In this document: positions 43,882 through 53,691 of the stretch, piece after piece | Numbering within the stretch: position 1 is the first letter of the stretch | Layout: the number at the start of each line of letters is the position of its first letter | Origin: JANMES01 sp038329865 | GTDB taxonomy: Bacteria; Planctomycetota; Phycisphaerae; Tepidisphaerales; Tepidisphaeraceae | Reading direction: 5' to 3' | Assembly: GCA_038329865.1 (NCBI GenBank) | Contig: JBBQNK010000006.1 | Location: forward strand, 62,001 to 126,000 | DNA length: 64,000 nt | Position numbers and translations under genes: made by a program | The notes under the pieces: generated by a model | Told to the model about the DNA's origin: nothing | Databases searched by the model: none | Seen by the model: only the letters and a program-made list of their open reading frames with translations

Positions 43882-45180
43882 TCACATGGTAAGTTCCGAC
43901 CGGTCCGGCCGGCGAAACAGCGACAGGATGGCCGCGCCGGTCATAAGCGCCAGGAATGGGTGTAGCGGGTAGCCGTAGCGCGCTTCTGGAAAAGTCACCG
44001 CGTGGATGAGGGTGAAGTAGACCATGATCGCGACCATCGGCCAGAAGCGTCGGAATTCTCTTTGACGTGTGAGCACGATCAGGGAAAGAAGTCCGATCGC
44101 GGCGATGATCCGCGACGAGAGGATGCCGGCCGACCGAAGCAGGGAATAATCGTCCATATAGACAAACGGCCAATCAATCGCCGGGTTGCCCATCCACACG
44201 TAAGCGGCCTTCTGAACGCAATACCACGCCCAGAGGACCGGCTCGCTCTTGATCGACTGGATGGCGCGCTCGTTGAACCACCGATCACCTTCGATAGTGT
44301 GCGGGCTATGGCCGCCGTTGACTCTTGGGTTGAGGTTGGTCTGCCAGATGTCGAGCAGCGTCTTTCCCTTTTGAACTTCATGGTAGAACTCGGGGCTGCC
44401 CTGCCAGAGAACACCGGTCGAGACCGCGAGCGGAAGGAGGGTGTGGAACCTTCGGTAGTTGTGGAGTGTCCACGGGGCGATGCAAAGCGCCATGGCCAAC
44501 GTGTAACACCCAATGAGCCCGAAGCGCCTCAGCACCGGCCACCGCCAAGGCAGCACAATCGCGATGGCGACGGGCAGAAGGAGGGCGGTGGGGCGGCAGA
44601 GATTCATCAATGCCAGTAAAGCGCCCGAGCCACTAAACCGGCGTACGGTCGGCCGGCGCAGCGCGCGATAGAACGTCTCCATCATCAGCATCAGCAACAC
44701 GGTGTAGATCACTTCGGAATAAAGTCGAGTCGATTGAAACGCCAGTTCATAATTCACAGCCACTAAAGCCGCGCCGATCAGCGCCGCCTTCCGCGTCACT
44801 ACGTACCGACCGAGCCGGTAAGTCAGCGGGATGATACTCGCGCTGACAAGCGCCTGAACCACGATGGCCGCCGCGGGCGAATGACCAAAGCACCAATAGA
44901 CCGCCGCCAGAAAAGTCGGATAGACCGGCACTCGGAACGGCCATTTGAAGAATTCGCCGTTCAGGAGCTCCATCGCAATGCCGTCGTAGCCGGTTTCGTC
45001 ACCGGAAAGGCGCGAGACGTTGTCGGGAGTCGATCGATTAATCTCGGAGACTAAAGTCAGCCTGTATCCAAGCCCCGCAAGCGTGATCAGCAGCAGCCAG
45101 ATAAACGCCACGCGCCGCCGCCGGTCGCAGTTTGATCTGCGAGCGGACGTGGACGGGTTTGTGACGGTCTGCTCTGGCAT
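43882..45180 (-). CDS. Integral membrane glycosyltransferase, GT39/ArnT-like (GT-C)
   Basis: 432 residues from the ATG at 45180, preceded by GAGGAA with 8-nt spacing; longer non-ATG starts exist. A first helix (VAFIWLLLITLAGLGYRL) is followed by the periplasmic loop with the acidic motif LSGDETGYDGIA, expected for GT-C enzymes that use polyprenyl-phosphate sugars. About ten further helices follow, with RLYSEVIYTVLLMLMM and FPEARYGYPLHPFLALM near the end. Acceptor unknown. It converges with the 37-residue gene. Confidence 0.83.
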   Translation of the reverse strand: MPEQTVTNPSTSARRSNCDRRRRVAFIWLLLITLAGLGYRLTLVSEINRSTPDNVSRLSGDETGYDGIAMELLNGEFFKWPFRVPVYPTFLAAVYWCFGHSPAAAIVVQALVSASIIPLTYRLGRYVVTRKAALIGAALVAVNYELAFQSTRLYSEVIYTVLLMLMMETFYRALRRPTVRRFSGSGALLALMNLCRPTALLLPVAIAIVLPWRWPVLRRFGLIGCYTLAMALCIAPWTLHNYRRFHTLLPLAVSTGVLWQGSPEFYHEVQKGKTLLDIWQTNLNPRVNGGHSPHTIEGDRWFNERAIQSIKSEPVLWAWYCVQKAAYVWMGNPAIDWPFVYMDDYSLLRSAGILSSRIIAAIGLLSLIVLTRQREFRRFWPMVAIMVYFTLIHAVTFPEARYGYPLHPFLALMTGAAILSLFRRPDRSELTM

Positions 45181-45305
45181 ACGCTCTGTTCCTCGTGGCG
45201 ATCGCGCTCTCAATACTTATCGACCAAAGCAACCCCCATCGGTGCATGTTTGGCGTTAGCCTCGCGACTTTGCGGCCAGCCTACGGTTGCCGCGAGAGAC
45301 TGCCT

Positions 45306-47393
45306 TTATGGGACGACGGTGGCAGCCTGCGTCGGGGCGGTCGTCGGGGCGCTTGTCGGTGGGCTCATCGACCCGTTCGTCGGTGCGGTGGTCCGTGCGT
45401 TGACCGTTTCGCTTGTCGGTGCAATGGTCGGCGCCGCGTGATTGGCGAGCGCTTTCGCGTAGTAGTTGTTCTGGTACTGAATCCAACCGCTGAGTCGTTG
45501 CTTGGCCGTTGCGACGAATTCCGGCTTCTCGGCCGCGATGTTGTTCTTTTCCCACGGATCCTTCGCCAGATCGTACACCTCGGCCTCATCGGTCCAGGCG
45601 GTGAAGATCATCTTCAGATTGCCTTCGCGAAACGCGTACTGCAGATTGCTATAAGGCTGAACGAAGTACAGCCGGCGGTCGGGCATATCGTGCAGAAGGC
45701 TGCGTCCTTGCCACATGGGCTGATCGGGAAGCCCCAGGCACTCCGCCACCGTGGGCAACACGTCGGCCGTCGAGCCGAGCGACTCGTACGTCTCGCCGTG
45801 AAACAACTGCGGATTGATCAGCGCCAGCGGAATCGCGATGTTTTCCTCGTACAGCGCCGTGCCGTGTCCAAATTTGCCGTGTTGGTAAAATGCTTCGCCG
45901 TGATCGCCCACGATGACCACCAGCGTGGTATCGAGCAGATCGGATTCTTTCAGCCAGTCCAGGAGTCGGCCGAGGTCGTAATCCGTTTCGGAAACCGCGC
46001 TCAGGTACTTATTGAGTAGTTGATCGTCGGTGAACTGTTTCAGCTTGTGGCGAATGCTGTAAGGATAGTGCGCCTGCGCGCTCCACAACGTCGCAAAGAA
46101 CGGCTCGACAGCGGCGTGCCTGTCCTTGCCAATCCAGTCGATGAGCCCGTCGACGGTATCGCCGTCGGCGGAGAGATTCATGGTGGCCCATTCTGAATTG
46201 AAAAGATGTTGCGGGCCGGTTCGGTTGCGCCAGTCCTGCAGAACATCAAACCCGTGATTGCCGAGAAAATCGCCGGCGTGCTGATAGGAGAGATCGGCCG
46301 AGTAGAAAAAGCCCGTCCGCGTCTCCTGGGATTTCATCAGTTGGGCGAAGCAATTCACGCATGCCGCGGGATCCAACGCAAAAATCGATTCGTACGACGG
46401 ATACGAATACGTCGAGCAAAGCAGCGAGAGCATCGAACAGTTCGTCGCCGGTGTGAGGGCGTAGACGTTGGAAAAATAAGCCGATTGGGCGCGGTAACGC
46501 TCAATGCTCCCGGCCACGTTGTGATCGCCTTTAAAACCCTGGAGGTACCGCGCCCCGGTCGATTCCAGGACAAAGAAAATCACGTTGCGGATCGGTTTGG
46601 CCGGCGGCTTAAGACTGTGAACGGACGGTACCTTCCGCTCGCCGACGGCTTGGAAATCATCCGGCCCGAACGGCGAATCCAGCAGAAGCAGCGGCGGTTG
46701 ACGCATCGCCTGGATCATGGACTCACCGAATACCACCACCGGATTGGAGGTTTTATCGACCGGCCACAGGTTGGTGGTGGTGTACCAGTTCCCGATCCAA
46801 AGATAACAAGCCAGCACCGCCAAGCCCGCGATCCGCAATTCGCGATTGGTGAACCATTTTTGCAGCGCTCGAATGCAAAACCACGCGACGAAGACCAATC
46901 CCAATGCAGCGGCGAATTCAGCACCTACGAACTTGAGAAACGGCGGCGTCAAGGAAGGACGAATATTTCCCCACGCTTCATTGGAGATGACGAAGTCAGA
47001 ATAGACCAGCCACTGGTATGTGAACGGGCGACTCATCATCACGATCACCGGGATGTTCGCGACGCTTGATGCGAGCGACGCAATGCACGCAATGACAAAT
47101 ATCGCAAAGACCGCCCGCCGCGCCCATTTCCAATGGATGACGAGTCGCATCGCGATCAACCCGAGAGCGGTCAGACCGGTCATGTACGCGACGTCATACA
47201 CGCATAGAAATAGCGCCTTAGGGATTTCTTCTGAAAGATGGCTGAAGGAATCAGTCCCGAAACCCAGTACGCCCAGCCGGGCGAACATCATCGATAAAGT
47301 AAACGCAATGGCTGTCGCAAGTGTCCAAACCAGCGGGTGTGGCCGTCGCGGTCGATTGCGGCTGTAGGTGGAGTTTTGGATAGCCATCCCCAT
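45306..47393 (-). CDS. Membrane sulfatase / LTA-synthase-like protein
   Basis: 695 residues from 47393. About five N-terminal helices (through residue 210) are followed by an extracytoplasmic alkaline-phosphatase-like domain starting NVIFFVLESTGARYL. ALTPATNCSMLSLLCS carries the likely nucleophile Thr or Ser region, and VVIVGDHGEAFYQHGKFGHG is the metal site. WQGRSLLHD and PWEKNNIAAEKPE follow in the usual sulfatase order. The last 40 residues are Thr/Ala/Pro-rich. It could be a phosphoglycerol or phosphoethanolamine transferase or a sulfatase; the Cys-x-Pro-Ser-Arg signature of true sulfatases is not seen. Confidence 0.85.
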   Translation of the reverse strand: MGMAIQNSTYSRNRPRRPHPLVWTLATAIAFTLSMMFARLGVLGFGTDSFSHLSEEIPKALFLCVYDVAYMTGLTALGLIAMRLVIHWKWARRAVFAIFVIACIASLASSVANIPVIVMMSRPFTYQWLVYSDFVISNEAWGNIRPSLTPPFLKFVGAEFAAALGLVFVAWFCIRALQKWFTNRELRIAGLAVLACYLWIGNWYTTTNLWPVDKTSNPVVVFGESMIQAMRQPPLLLLDSPFGPDDFQAVGERKVPSVHSLKPPAKPIRNVIFFVLESTGARYLQGFKGDHNVAGSIERYRAQSAYFSNVYALTPATNCSMLSLLCSTYSYPSYESIFALDPAACVNCFAQLMKSQETRTGFFYSADLSYQHAGDFLGNHGFDVLQDWRNRTGPQHLFNSEWATMNLSADGDTVDGLIDWIGKDRHAAVEPFFATLWSAQAHYPYSIRHKLKQFTDDQLLNKYLSAVSETDYDLGRLLDWLKESDLLDTTLVVIVGDHGEAFYQHGKFGHGTALYEENIAIPLALINPQLFHGETYESLGSTADVLPTVAECLGLPDQPMWQGRSLLHDMPDRRLYFVQPYSNLQYAFREGNLKMIFTAWTDEAEVYDLAKDPWEKNNIAAEKPEFVATAKQRLSGWIQYQNNYYAKALANHAAPTIAPTSETVNARTTAPTNGSMSPPTSAPTTAPTQAATVVP

Positions 47394-47558
47394 CAAACTG
47401 TCGGCATTATCCCGAACCGACTTGCCGACGAACGGAATTTTCGGACCTGGTTCAACTGTAATTGCCACAGGCTGGCAGCCCATGGTTACGCCAAAAACAA
47501 TTGCAGGTCGTCCGTCCTGTGGAAATTTTATCAGACGAAACAAATACGGAATGGCCGG

Positions 47559-48143
47559 CTAATCCAGGGTCCACAGGAAGCCCACGTAGCACTCGATCCC
47601 CTGATAGCTAGGATTTTTCTCCGGCCCGTGCTGGCGGGCGTTGGAGAAGTGAAAGTACCTCGCGCCGGTCGTCAGCCAGACTTTGTCGCTGATGTGAAAC
47701 CCGACGCCGAGGCCTACGCGCGGGTTGTAATCGTACGTCGTTCCGCCCTTGGGCATGGCGCTGTTGAACCAGCTCAAACCGCACCCGCCGTCCAGGTAAA
47801 CCGTGAAAGGATCGTGGTTGAAGAAGTGGTAACGACCCATGATCGAGATCGCGCTCCCCTCGGCGGTGTGCCCGTCGGGCTCATCGACGTGGTAGCCGTC
47901 GGCGATGAGGTTGAGGGCGTGATTGTTCCAGAAGTAGTAGCCGACGCCGACCGAAGCGTCATACACCTGATTGCGCGAGTACCCAACCGGCGGCGTGAAT
48001 GAGATCCACGAGACGACGGCCGTCGTTCCCTTCGGGAAAAGCGGCGGGGCGTCGAGCCGGAAATCGTCCGAAGGCGCGCCCCCGAAGGCGCGGGACGATG
48101 CGAATAGGCAGATCATCGCGACGAGGAGTGAGAATTGCTTCAT
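47559..48143 (-). CDS. pagL: PagL-like lipid A deacylase / outer membrane beta-barrel
   Basis: 194 residues from 48143 with a signal peptide (FSLLVAMICLFASSRAFGG). The remainder is alternating beta-strand with a final GARYFHFSNARQHG and GIECYVGFLW, matching the PagL 3-O-deacylase family in which a His-x-Ser and a later Glu form the triad (H165, S167, E184 here). The His-to-Glu spacing is longer than in Pseudomonas PagL, so activity is not certain. Near an MsbA-like transporter and envelope glycan enzymes, it fits LPS modification. Confidence 0.72.
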   Translation of the reverse strand: MKQFSLLVAMICLFASSRAFGGAPSDDFRLDAPPLFPKGTTAVVSWISFTPPVGYSRNQVYDASVGVGYYFWNNHALNLIADGYHVDEPDGHTAEGSAISIMGRYHFFNHDPFTVYLDGGCGLSWFNSAMPKGGTTYDYNPRVGLGVGFHISDKVWLTTGARYFHFSNARQHGPEKNPSYQGIECYVGFLWTLD

Positions 48144-48206
48144 GAGTGCGAAAACTATAACGGCGCGGGAGCGATTGTCGATACTTTCGTCGCCCGCGAA
48201 TGCCTC

Positions 48207-48267
48207 GTTTAGCCGCCCCGCGTGCGGGGCGCGTCCCGGAGCGCCCCCGCACGCGGGACGGCTAAAC
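48207..48267. repeat. Long hairpin, repeat family A
   Basis: Arms of about 26 nt beginning GTTTAGCCGCCCCGCG and ending CGGCTAAAC, between msbA-like and PagL-like genes on the same strand. The outer 18 bases recur at 28859-28876. Confidence 0.75.
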
Positions 48268-48286
48268 AATTGCAATAGATCGCCAA

Positions 48287-50323
48287 CTAAAACGCATCGC
48301 TCCCGCGCTCTTCATTCGAAACTGCCCGCGGTTTCGGCGCCGGCGACGGCGGCGGGCTCGTCTGCAGGTCGACCATCGCGCGGTACTTCCCGCTGGCCGC
48401 CATCAACTCTTCGTGGCGGCCGGTCTCGACGATTCGGCCGTGCTCCAGCACCACGATGCGGTCGGCGTCCATGATCGTGCTGAGCCGGTGCGCGATGACG
48501 AAACTCGTCCGCCCCTGCATGAGCGACTGCAGGCTGCCGTGAATGAGCCGCTCGCTTTCGGTATCGAGATTGCTCGTGGCCTCATCGAGAATGAGTATTC
48601 GCGGGTCCGCCAGGATCGCCCGGGCGATCGTGATCCGTTGCCGCTGTCCGCCGGAGAGCTTTACGCCTCGCTCGCCGATGAAGGAATCGTAGCCTTCCGG
48701 CAATTTGCTCACGAACTCGTGCGCGTTGGCCAGTTGGGCGGCATGGGTGATTTCCTCGATCGTCGCCCCGCGCCGGCCGTAGGAAATGTTCTGCGCGATG
48801 CTGCCGTCGAACAGAAACGTGTCCTGCTCCACGATGCCGAGCAGCCGGCGGTAGCTTTCGGCGGTGATGTCGCGGAGGTCCACGCCATCGAGCATGATTT
48901 TTCCGCCCGTCGGGTCGTAGAACCGCGCGACGAGATTACACAGCGTGGTTTTCCCCGCGCCACTCGGGCCGACCAGCGCGATCGTCTCGCCCGGCAGAAC
49001 GTCCAGGTTGATCTGCTGTAGCACCGGCGTGGTCGAGCCTTTATAAGCGAACGTCAAATCGCTGAACGTGATTCGGCCGACGACTTTGTCGCGCTCGATC
49101 ACGATCGCCCCCGGCGCGGCAGGCATTTCCAGCGGCTCATCGAGCAGGTCGAGAATGCGGTCGAGTCCGGAAAGGCTGTTCTGCAACGCCGTGGCGCTGC
49201 CCGCCAGTGCCGCGATCGGGCCGAGCAATGCCGCGAGGTATGAAAGGAACATGACCAGATCGCCGACGGTCAGCGCGTCTTTCGTCGAGATCAGGTTCGC
49301 TTTCAGCTTCGCCATATCGCCGAGCACTCGGTTGCCGCCCCAGTAAAGCAGGAGCGCCGAGGCGAATGGGATGAGAATCGACCAGGAGAAATCGATCCCG
49401 CGCATCCACCACCACGCGAAGATTTCCTGCCGCGCCATCAGGTGCCCGCTGCGGGTGAAAGTCGCCGCCTCGGTCTGTTGGCGGCTGAAAGAGCGGACGA
49501 CTCGCATCCCGCCGAATGCTTCGGTCGCGTGCGAGTCGATCTTCTGCCGCGTGCTGCGGATGTCGCGGAAGATCGGGCGGATCCGGCCGATCCACGTGCG
49601 GTGGGTAATCCACACCGTCGGCAACAACGCGAGTGAGCCGAGGAGCAATCGCCAGTCAACGAGTGCCAGGATCGTCAGGCTGCCGATGAGCTGGATGATC
49701 GCGCGCGACGGGTTGTAGATCATGGAGAAGATCAGGTCCGCCACGCCGCCGGCGTCTTCGCGGAGGATCGACGCGACCCCGCCGGACTTGAGATCGTAGA
49801 CGCGATGCAACGGCAATCGGACGGCGTGGTCGAATACGCGCTTCCGCACGGCCACTTGCATGCGCTTGGTCATCCGCGTGGCCTGCCATCGGCTCCACAG
49901 GCCGACAAGCTCGGCGATCGCCGACACGCAAACCATGGTCAGCGCCACCGCGGTAAGCAGTCGCCTTGGGTCGGTCGGCACGGGCAGCCAGTGCGGGACA
50001 TGGGGCGGCAGGGGATGATCGCGCAGCACGCTGTCGAAGATGATCTTCGTGCCGTAGAGCGGTATCAGCCCCAGCAGCGTGGAGACTGTAAGGGCCGCCA
50101 GGACGAATCCGACGGTCTTGCGGAATTCTCCCATTAAATTCAGGAAGCTGCGGAGGAGCTTGAAGAACGACCGCGACCGCGGCTTGTGCCGCGCGGTGTG
50201 GCCGTGCTCGGCGGGGCCGGTGATCGTGTCATCGACCGGCTTTTTCCGATCCATCCGCGCCGCCTTAAGCTTGCGGCGGTATTCAAGGTAACGCAATCGA
50301 CTCGATCGATACGGCAGGGGCAT
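48287..50323 (-). CDS. ABC exporter, fused permease-ATPase (MsbA-like)
   Basis: 678 residues from 50323. A basic hydrophilic N-terminal extension of about 65 residues precedes six helices. The ATPase half follows with Walker A GPSGAGKTT, LSGGQRQRITIARAIL, ILILDEATSNLD and the H-loop IAHRLST, all intact. It resembles MsbA, the lipid A-core flippase, and the next gene downstream (minus strand) is PagL-like, supporting a lipid A role. Multidrug exporters of the same fold are the alternative. Confidence 0.9.
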   Translation of the reverse strand: MPLPYRSSRLRYLEYRRKLKAARMDRKKPVDDTITGPAEHGHTARHKPRSRSFFKLLRSFLNLMGEFRKTVGFVLAALTVSTLLGLIPLYGTKIIFDSVLRDHPLPPHVPHWLPVPTDPRRLLTAVALTMVCVSAIAELVGLWSRWQATRMTKRMQVAVRKRVFDHAVRLPLHRVYDLKSGGVASILREDAGGVADLIFSMIYNPSRAIIQLIGSLTILALVDWRLLLGSLALLPTVWITHRTWIGRIRPIFRDIRSTRQKIDSHATEAFGGMRVVRSFSRQQTEAATFTRSGHLMARQEIFAWWWMRGIDFSWSILIPFASALLLYWGGNRVLGDMAKLKANLISTKDALTVGDLVMFLSYLAALLGPIAALAGSATALQNSLSGLDRILDLLDEPLEMPAAPGAIVIERDKVVGRITFSDLTFAYKGSTTPVLQQINLDVLPGETIALVGPSGAGKTTLCNLVARFYDPTGGKIMLDGVDLRDITAESYRRLLGIVEQDTFLFDGSIAQNISYGRRGATIEEITHAAQLANAHEFVSKLPEGYDSFIGERGVKLSGGQRQRITIARAILADPRILILDEATSNLDTESERLIHGSLQSLMQGRTSFVIAHRLSTIMDADRIVVLEHGRIVETGRHEELMAASGKYRAMVDLQTSPPPSPAPKPRAVSNEERGSDAF

Positions 50324-50622
50324 GCGATCATTGTAGGCGATTCGCACGAATGTGGGAGAAGACGTCGACTCGGGGCGAAAATACAATTAAACATCAAACT
50401 TTAAGACTTTCGATAACCTCAGTTGACTTTTGTTCGGCATGTGTTTGGATTCGGTTCGTCAGCACTACGGGGCGCGAGTGCATTCGTGATGCATCGAAAG
50501 TTCCATGCGCCAACGCAGAAGTCGGTCCGCAAAGAAGACTGTGGTGTCTGTCGACTTTCGTTTCATTTACTTCCCCGCGCATTTGGGGTACTCAAACGGT
50601 CCCAAATTGTCGGAGGACTGTT
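50324..50622. promoter_or_regulatory. Divergent intergenic region (299 nt)
   Basis: Separates the msbA-like and PEGA/TolB genes and is more A/T-rich than the flanks. A TTGACT at 50423-50428 could be a -35 element for the plus-strand gene, but I see no good -10 at the right distance. No genes or repeats recognised. Confidence 0.3.
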
Positions 50623-52587
50623 ATGCGTTGGTTGCTCGTGCTCACAGTGGCTTTAATGGCGGGTTGCTCGACGACTCGCACGATTACGTTTTCGGCCGTT
50701 CCGGCGGATGCTTCGCTGCGGGTCGACGGTTTGCCCGTCGGCAGGGGTCCGGTCACGAACGAAGTGAAGTTCCGCGGGAAAGACGACGTCCACACCTTCT
50801 CGGCGTCGCGCAAGGGGTTTAAGGATCAGCAGATCGTACTCAATCGCGACGATGAAAAACTTTCGTACGCGATCATCCTTCGTCCGCAGACGAAAAAGCT
50901 GACGTTCTCCGTCCTGCCCGTGCCGGCGTTGATCACGATCGACGGCCAGCCGGTAAGCGTGGATTTCACCCGCCAGGTGGAAAAGGAATTGGAGTTCACG
51001 GTCGATGCGAAGGACAACTGGACATCGCATGAGGTGAAGGCAACCCGGCCGAACTTTGCCCCGGCTGAGATGACCGTGAATTACGGCGATGGGAAGACGA
51101 ACTACATTCTGAATCTGGAGCCGCTGCGCAAGAGCGTGACGGTGAATTCAAATCCGCCGGGTGCCGAGATCAGCATCGACGGCGACCCGATCGGCAAAGC
51201 GCCGGCGACGGATAAATCGCGGGCGTACATCTTCGAAGTGGAATCCGGGGCGTTTCAGCCGCACATGATTCGCGCCACCAAGGCCGGTTACGACCCGATC
51301 GAAAAAACCATCGGCTGGGACGACGGCAAGACCGACTACACCATCGACATGCTCGCCAAGAGCAAGCCGGTGCGGATCATGACCGACCCGGCCAACTGCG
51401 TGGTGGAGATCGACGGAACCAAAGTCCCGGTCGACAACGGCGTGGCGACGGCGAAGCTGGATTTCCCGCCGGTTAACGAGCAGGGCGAACTAAAATCGTA
51501 CACCGCCACCGTGAGCAAGAAGACGGCCGATTCAGAGTGGACGCCGCAGAAAATCGCCATCGGCTGGGACAATGGAAAATCAGACTACAGCGTCACGCTG
51601 AAGGAAATTCTCACCAAGCCCGTGCCGCTGATCGTGCCCGAAGCGACCCGCACGGATACCGGCTGGCAATTCAACCCCAAGAGCATCAGCACGCTGGCCT
51701 GGAAAGACGTCACCGAAGGCGGCAAGAAAGCCTCGCCCTCGCAGCTCACCCGGCTGCCGAAGGGAACGATCATCGACACCGTCACCGTTTCGCCGGACGG
51801 CGGCTCGGTGTTGTTCACGATCCTGATCGTCGGGCCGGAGAAGAACGACTTCCGCTCGCAGATGATGCTGGTGAAGACCGACGGCACCGGCGGGCCGACG
51901 TATTTTTCGGACGGCAAGTCGCTCGACCTCACGCCGAGCTTCACGCCCGATGGGACGCAGATCGTCTTCTCGTCCAACCGCGCGGGAACGCGGTTGAGCA
52001 TCTGGTCGATGTCGGCCGTCGGCAATCCGGGCATCACGCAGCTGACCAATGGCGACACCAACGACCTGTGGCCGTCGATCGACTCCGACCCGCGGCCGAG
52101 AATGTTCTACCAGGTGCTGGTCGACAATCGGCCGGATCCGCGGCTGTTCATGACGCAGCTCGGCACGACGATCCGCACCGATCTGACGCAGCAGGGCGGC
52201 AAGCAGCCGCGCGTGAGCCCGAAGGGCGACTCCGTGGTGTTCACGGGCGTCAATGAAAAAACGGGCAAGCGCGATCTGTACATGATGAGCGATAAGGGAG
52301 GCACGCCGCAGAACCTCACCAACACGCCCGATGTCGACGAGTTTGACCCGGCCTGGAATAAAGACGGCAGCCGCCTGGCATTCGTCTCCGACCGCGGCGT
52401 GGATGAAAACAAGAACCACAACTACGACATCTGGACGATGGATGTCAGCAAGGCCGAGGCGGCGGTACAAATCACCAGCAACGGCAGCTGGGACGACAGC
52501 CCATGCTGGGACAGCACGGGAGAAAACATCTACTTCCGCTCGAACCGCGGCGGCGAATGGAATGTCTGGAAAGCGGCCGTGAAGTGA
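50623..52587 (+). CDS. Lipoprotein with PEGA repeats and a TolB-like beta-propeller
   Basis: 654 residues; SD CGGAGGA 5 nt before the ATG. The lipobox reads LMAGC (signal MRWLLVLTVALMAGC). Four PEGA-like domains follow (for example SVTVNSNPPGAEISIDGDPIGKAP around residues 165-190), separated by YxDGKT/GWDNGKSDY linkers. A C-terminal WD40/TolB-like propeller (about residues 370-650) contains repeated TPDGTQIVFSSNRAG, SPKGDSVVFTG and NKDGSRLAFVSDRG blades. TolB-type propellers interact with Pal-like lipoproteins. The peptidoglycan or protein ligand is unknown. Confidence 0.88.
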   Translation: MRWLLVLTVALMAGCSTTRTITFSAVPADASLRVDGLPVGRGPVTNEVKFRGKDDVHTFSASRKGFKDQQIVLNRDDEKLSYAIILRPQTKKLTFSVLPVPALITIDGQPVSVDFTRQVEKELEFTVDAKDNWTSHEVKATRPNFAPAEMTVNYGDGKTNYILNLEPLRKSVTVNSNPPGAEISIDGDPIGKAPATDKSRAYIFEVESGAFQPHMIRATKAGYDPIEKTIGWDDGKTDYTIDMLAKSKPVRIMTDPANCVVEIDGTKVPVDNGVATAKLDFPPVNEQGELKSYTATVSKKTADSEWTPQKIAIGWDNGKSDYSVTLKEILTKPVPLIVPEATRTDTGWQFNPKSISTLAWKDVTEGGKKASPSQLTRLPKGTIIDTVTVSPDGGSVLFTILIVGPEKNDFRSQMMLVKTDGTGGPTYFSDGKSLDLTPSFTPDGTQIVFSSNRAGTRLSIWSMSAVGNPGITQLTNGDTNDLWPSIDSDPRPRMFYQVLVDNRPDPRLFMTQLGTTIRTDLTQQGGKQPRVSPKGDSVVFTGVNEKTGKRDLYMMSDKGGTPQNLTNTPDVDEFDPAWNKDGSRLAFVSDRGVDENKNHNYDIWTMDVSKAEAAVQITSNGSWDDSPCWDSTGENIYFRSNRGGEWNVWKAAVK

Positions 52588-52626
52588 CCGATCGTCCGGG
52601 CGAGAAGGAATTGATCTCACCGTGTC

Positions 52627-52692
52627 GGCGTGTCTCGCTTCAGCGGGACACCAATCCAGACACACACATGTCCCGCTGAAGCGGGACACGCC
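52627..52692. terminator. Hairpin of repeat family C after the PEGA/TolB gene
   Basis: GGCGTGTCTCGCTTCAGCGG... pairs with ...CCGCTGAAGCGGGACACGCC over about 24 nt. Placed between convergent genes, it probably serves as a bidirectional terminator although it is a dispersed element. Confidence 0.55.
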
Positions 52693-52739
52693 AATGAAGA
52701 AAAGCGACGCGAGGCTTTGACTGCTCGTGACGAAGCGCC

Positions 52740-53663
52740 TTATGGCGTCGGCGAAAGCTCATTCGCTTTTCGCACCTCGTTATCAATCTCGCTGTTGATC
52801 TCCGCGCCGGTGAGCAGCACCAGCGCGTCGATATAAAAGAACAGCAGCAGGATAGCGACGCCGCCCACCGTGCCGTACGTCTTTTCGTACTTGCCGAACT
52901 TATCCACGTAAAACCGAAACAGGCTGCCGAGCAGAAGCCAGACGACCACGCAGAAAATCGCGCCCGGCGAGAGGAACTGGAACCTGGTCTTCGCCGCCGT
53001 GCCGAATCTGTAGAGCAGGCCGAGCACCATGAACAGGAGGATGAACGAAATCGAGAACCGGATGATCTGCCACGCCGTCAGGATCGGCCAAAGAAGTTTT
53101 TGATTCCACCCGATGCGGCTGAGCCAGTCTTCGCCGTGAACCTTCGCAAAATTAAACGCGACCGTGCCCGCCGGCAGGAGCACGAGCACCAGGAGAATCA
53201 TCGTGGCGATAATGACCGTCAGCAGCACCGCGAGCGATCGCTGCTTGATGAACGGCCGGCGCTTCTCGACATCGAACGCGGTATCGAGCGCCGCCATCGT
53301 CATTGCCATGCCGCCGCTGGCCGTCCAGATCGTGATGACCAGGCCGATGCTCAACAGGCTGCCCTTGGGCTGCTTCATGAATTCGTCAATGCTGGCGAGC
53401 ACGGCGTCGGCCTTCTTCGGAAGATTCTCCACCAGCGCAAGGCGGATCTGCGTCTCAGCATCGCCTTTGACTTTCTCCGGCAGGTATGGCAGCAGCGATA
53501 TCAGGAAAATCAGAAAAGGAAAGATCGCAAACAACCACGCGTACGCCAGGGCCGAAGCGAGCATGAACAGATTGTCCTCAGACATTTCCGCCCAAACCTT
53601 CTTAGAAAATGAAACAAAGCCCGCGCGGCGGAGAACGAGCGGAATGTCATTGAGACGGGCCAT
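52740..53663 (-). CDS. YihY/BrkB family membrane protein
   Basis: 307 residues from the ATG at 53663. Six hydrophobic helices carry the family blocks DNLFMLASALAYAWLFAIFPFLIFL, LGLLYRFGTAAKTRFQFLSPGAIFCVVVWLL and YGTVGGVAILLLFFYIDALVLLTGAEIN. The function is not established, although it was once misnamed ribonuclease BN. It lies 28 nt downstream of the VWA gene on the same strand. Confidence 0.93.
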   Translation of the reverse strand: MARLNDIPLVLRRAGFVSFSKKVWAEMSEDNLFMLASALAYAWLFAIFPFLIFLISLLPYLPEKVKGDAETQIRLALVENLPKKADAVLASIDEFMKQPKGSLLSIGLVITIWTASGGMAMTMAALDTAFDVEKRRPFIKQRSLAVLLTVIIATMILLVLVLLPAGTVAFNFAKVHGEDWLSRIGWNQKLLWPILTAWQIIRFSISFILLFMVLGLLYRFGTAAKTRFQFLSPGAIFCVVVWLLLGSLFRFYVDKFGKYEKTYGTVGGVAILLLFFYIDALVLLTGAEINSEIDNEVRKANELSPTP

Positions 53664-53691
53664 GGCGGGCAAGCGTAAGTTGCCGCCGTCG

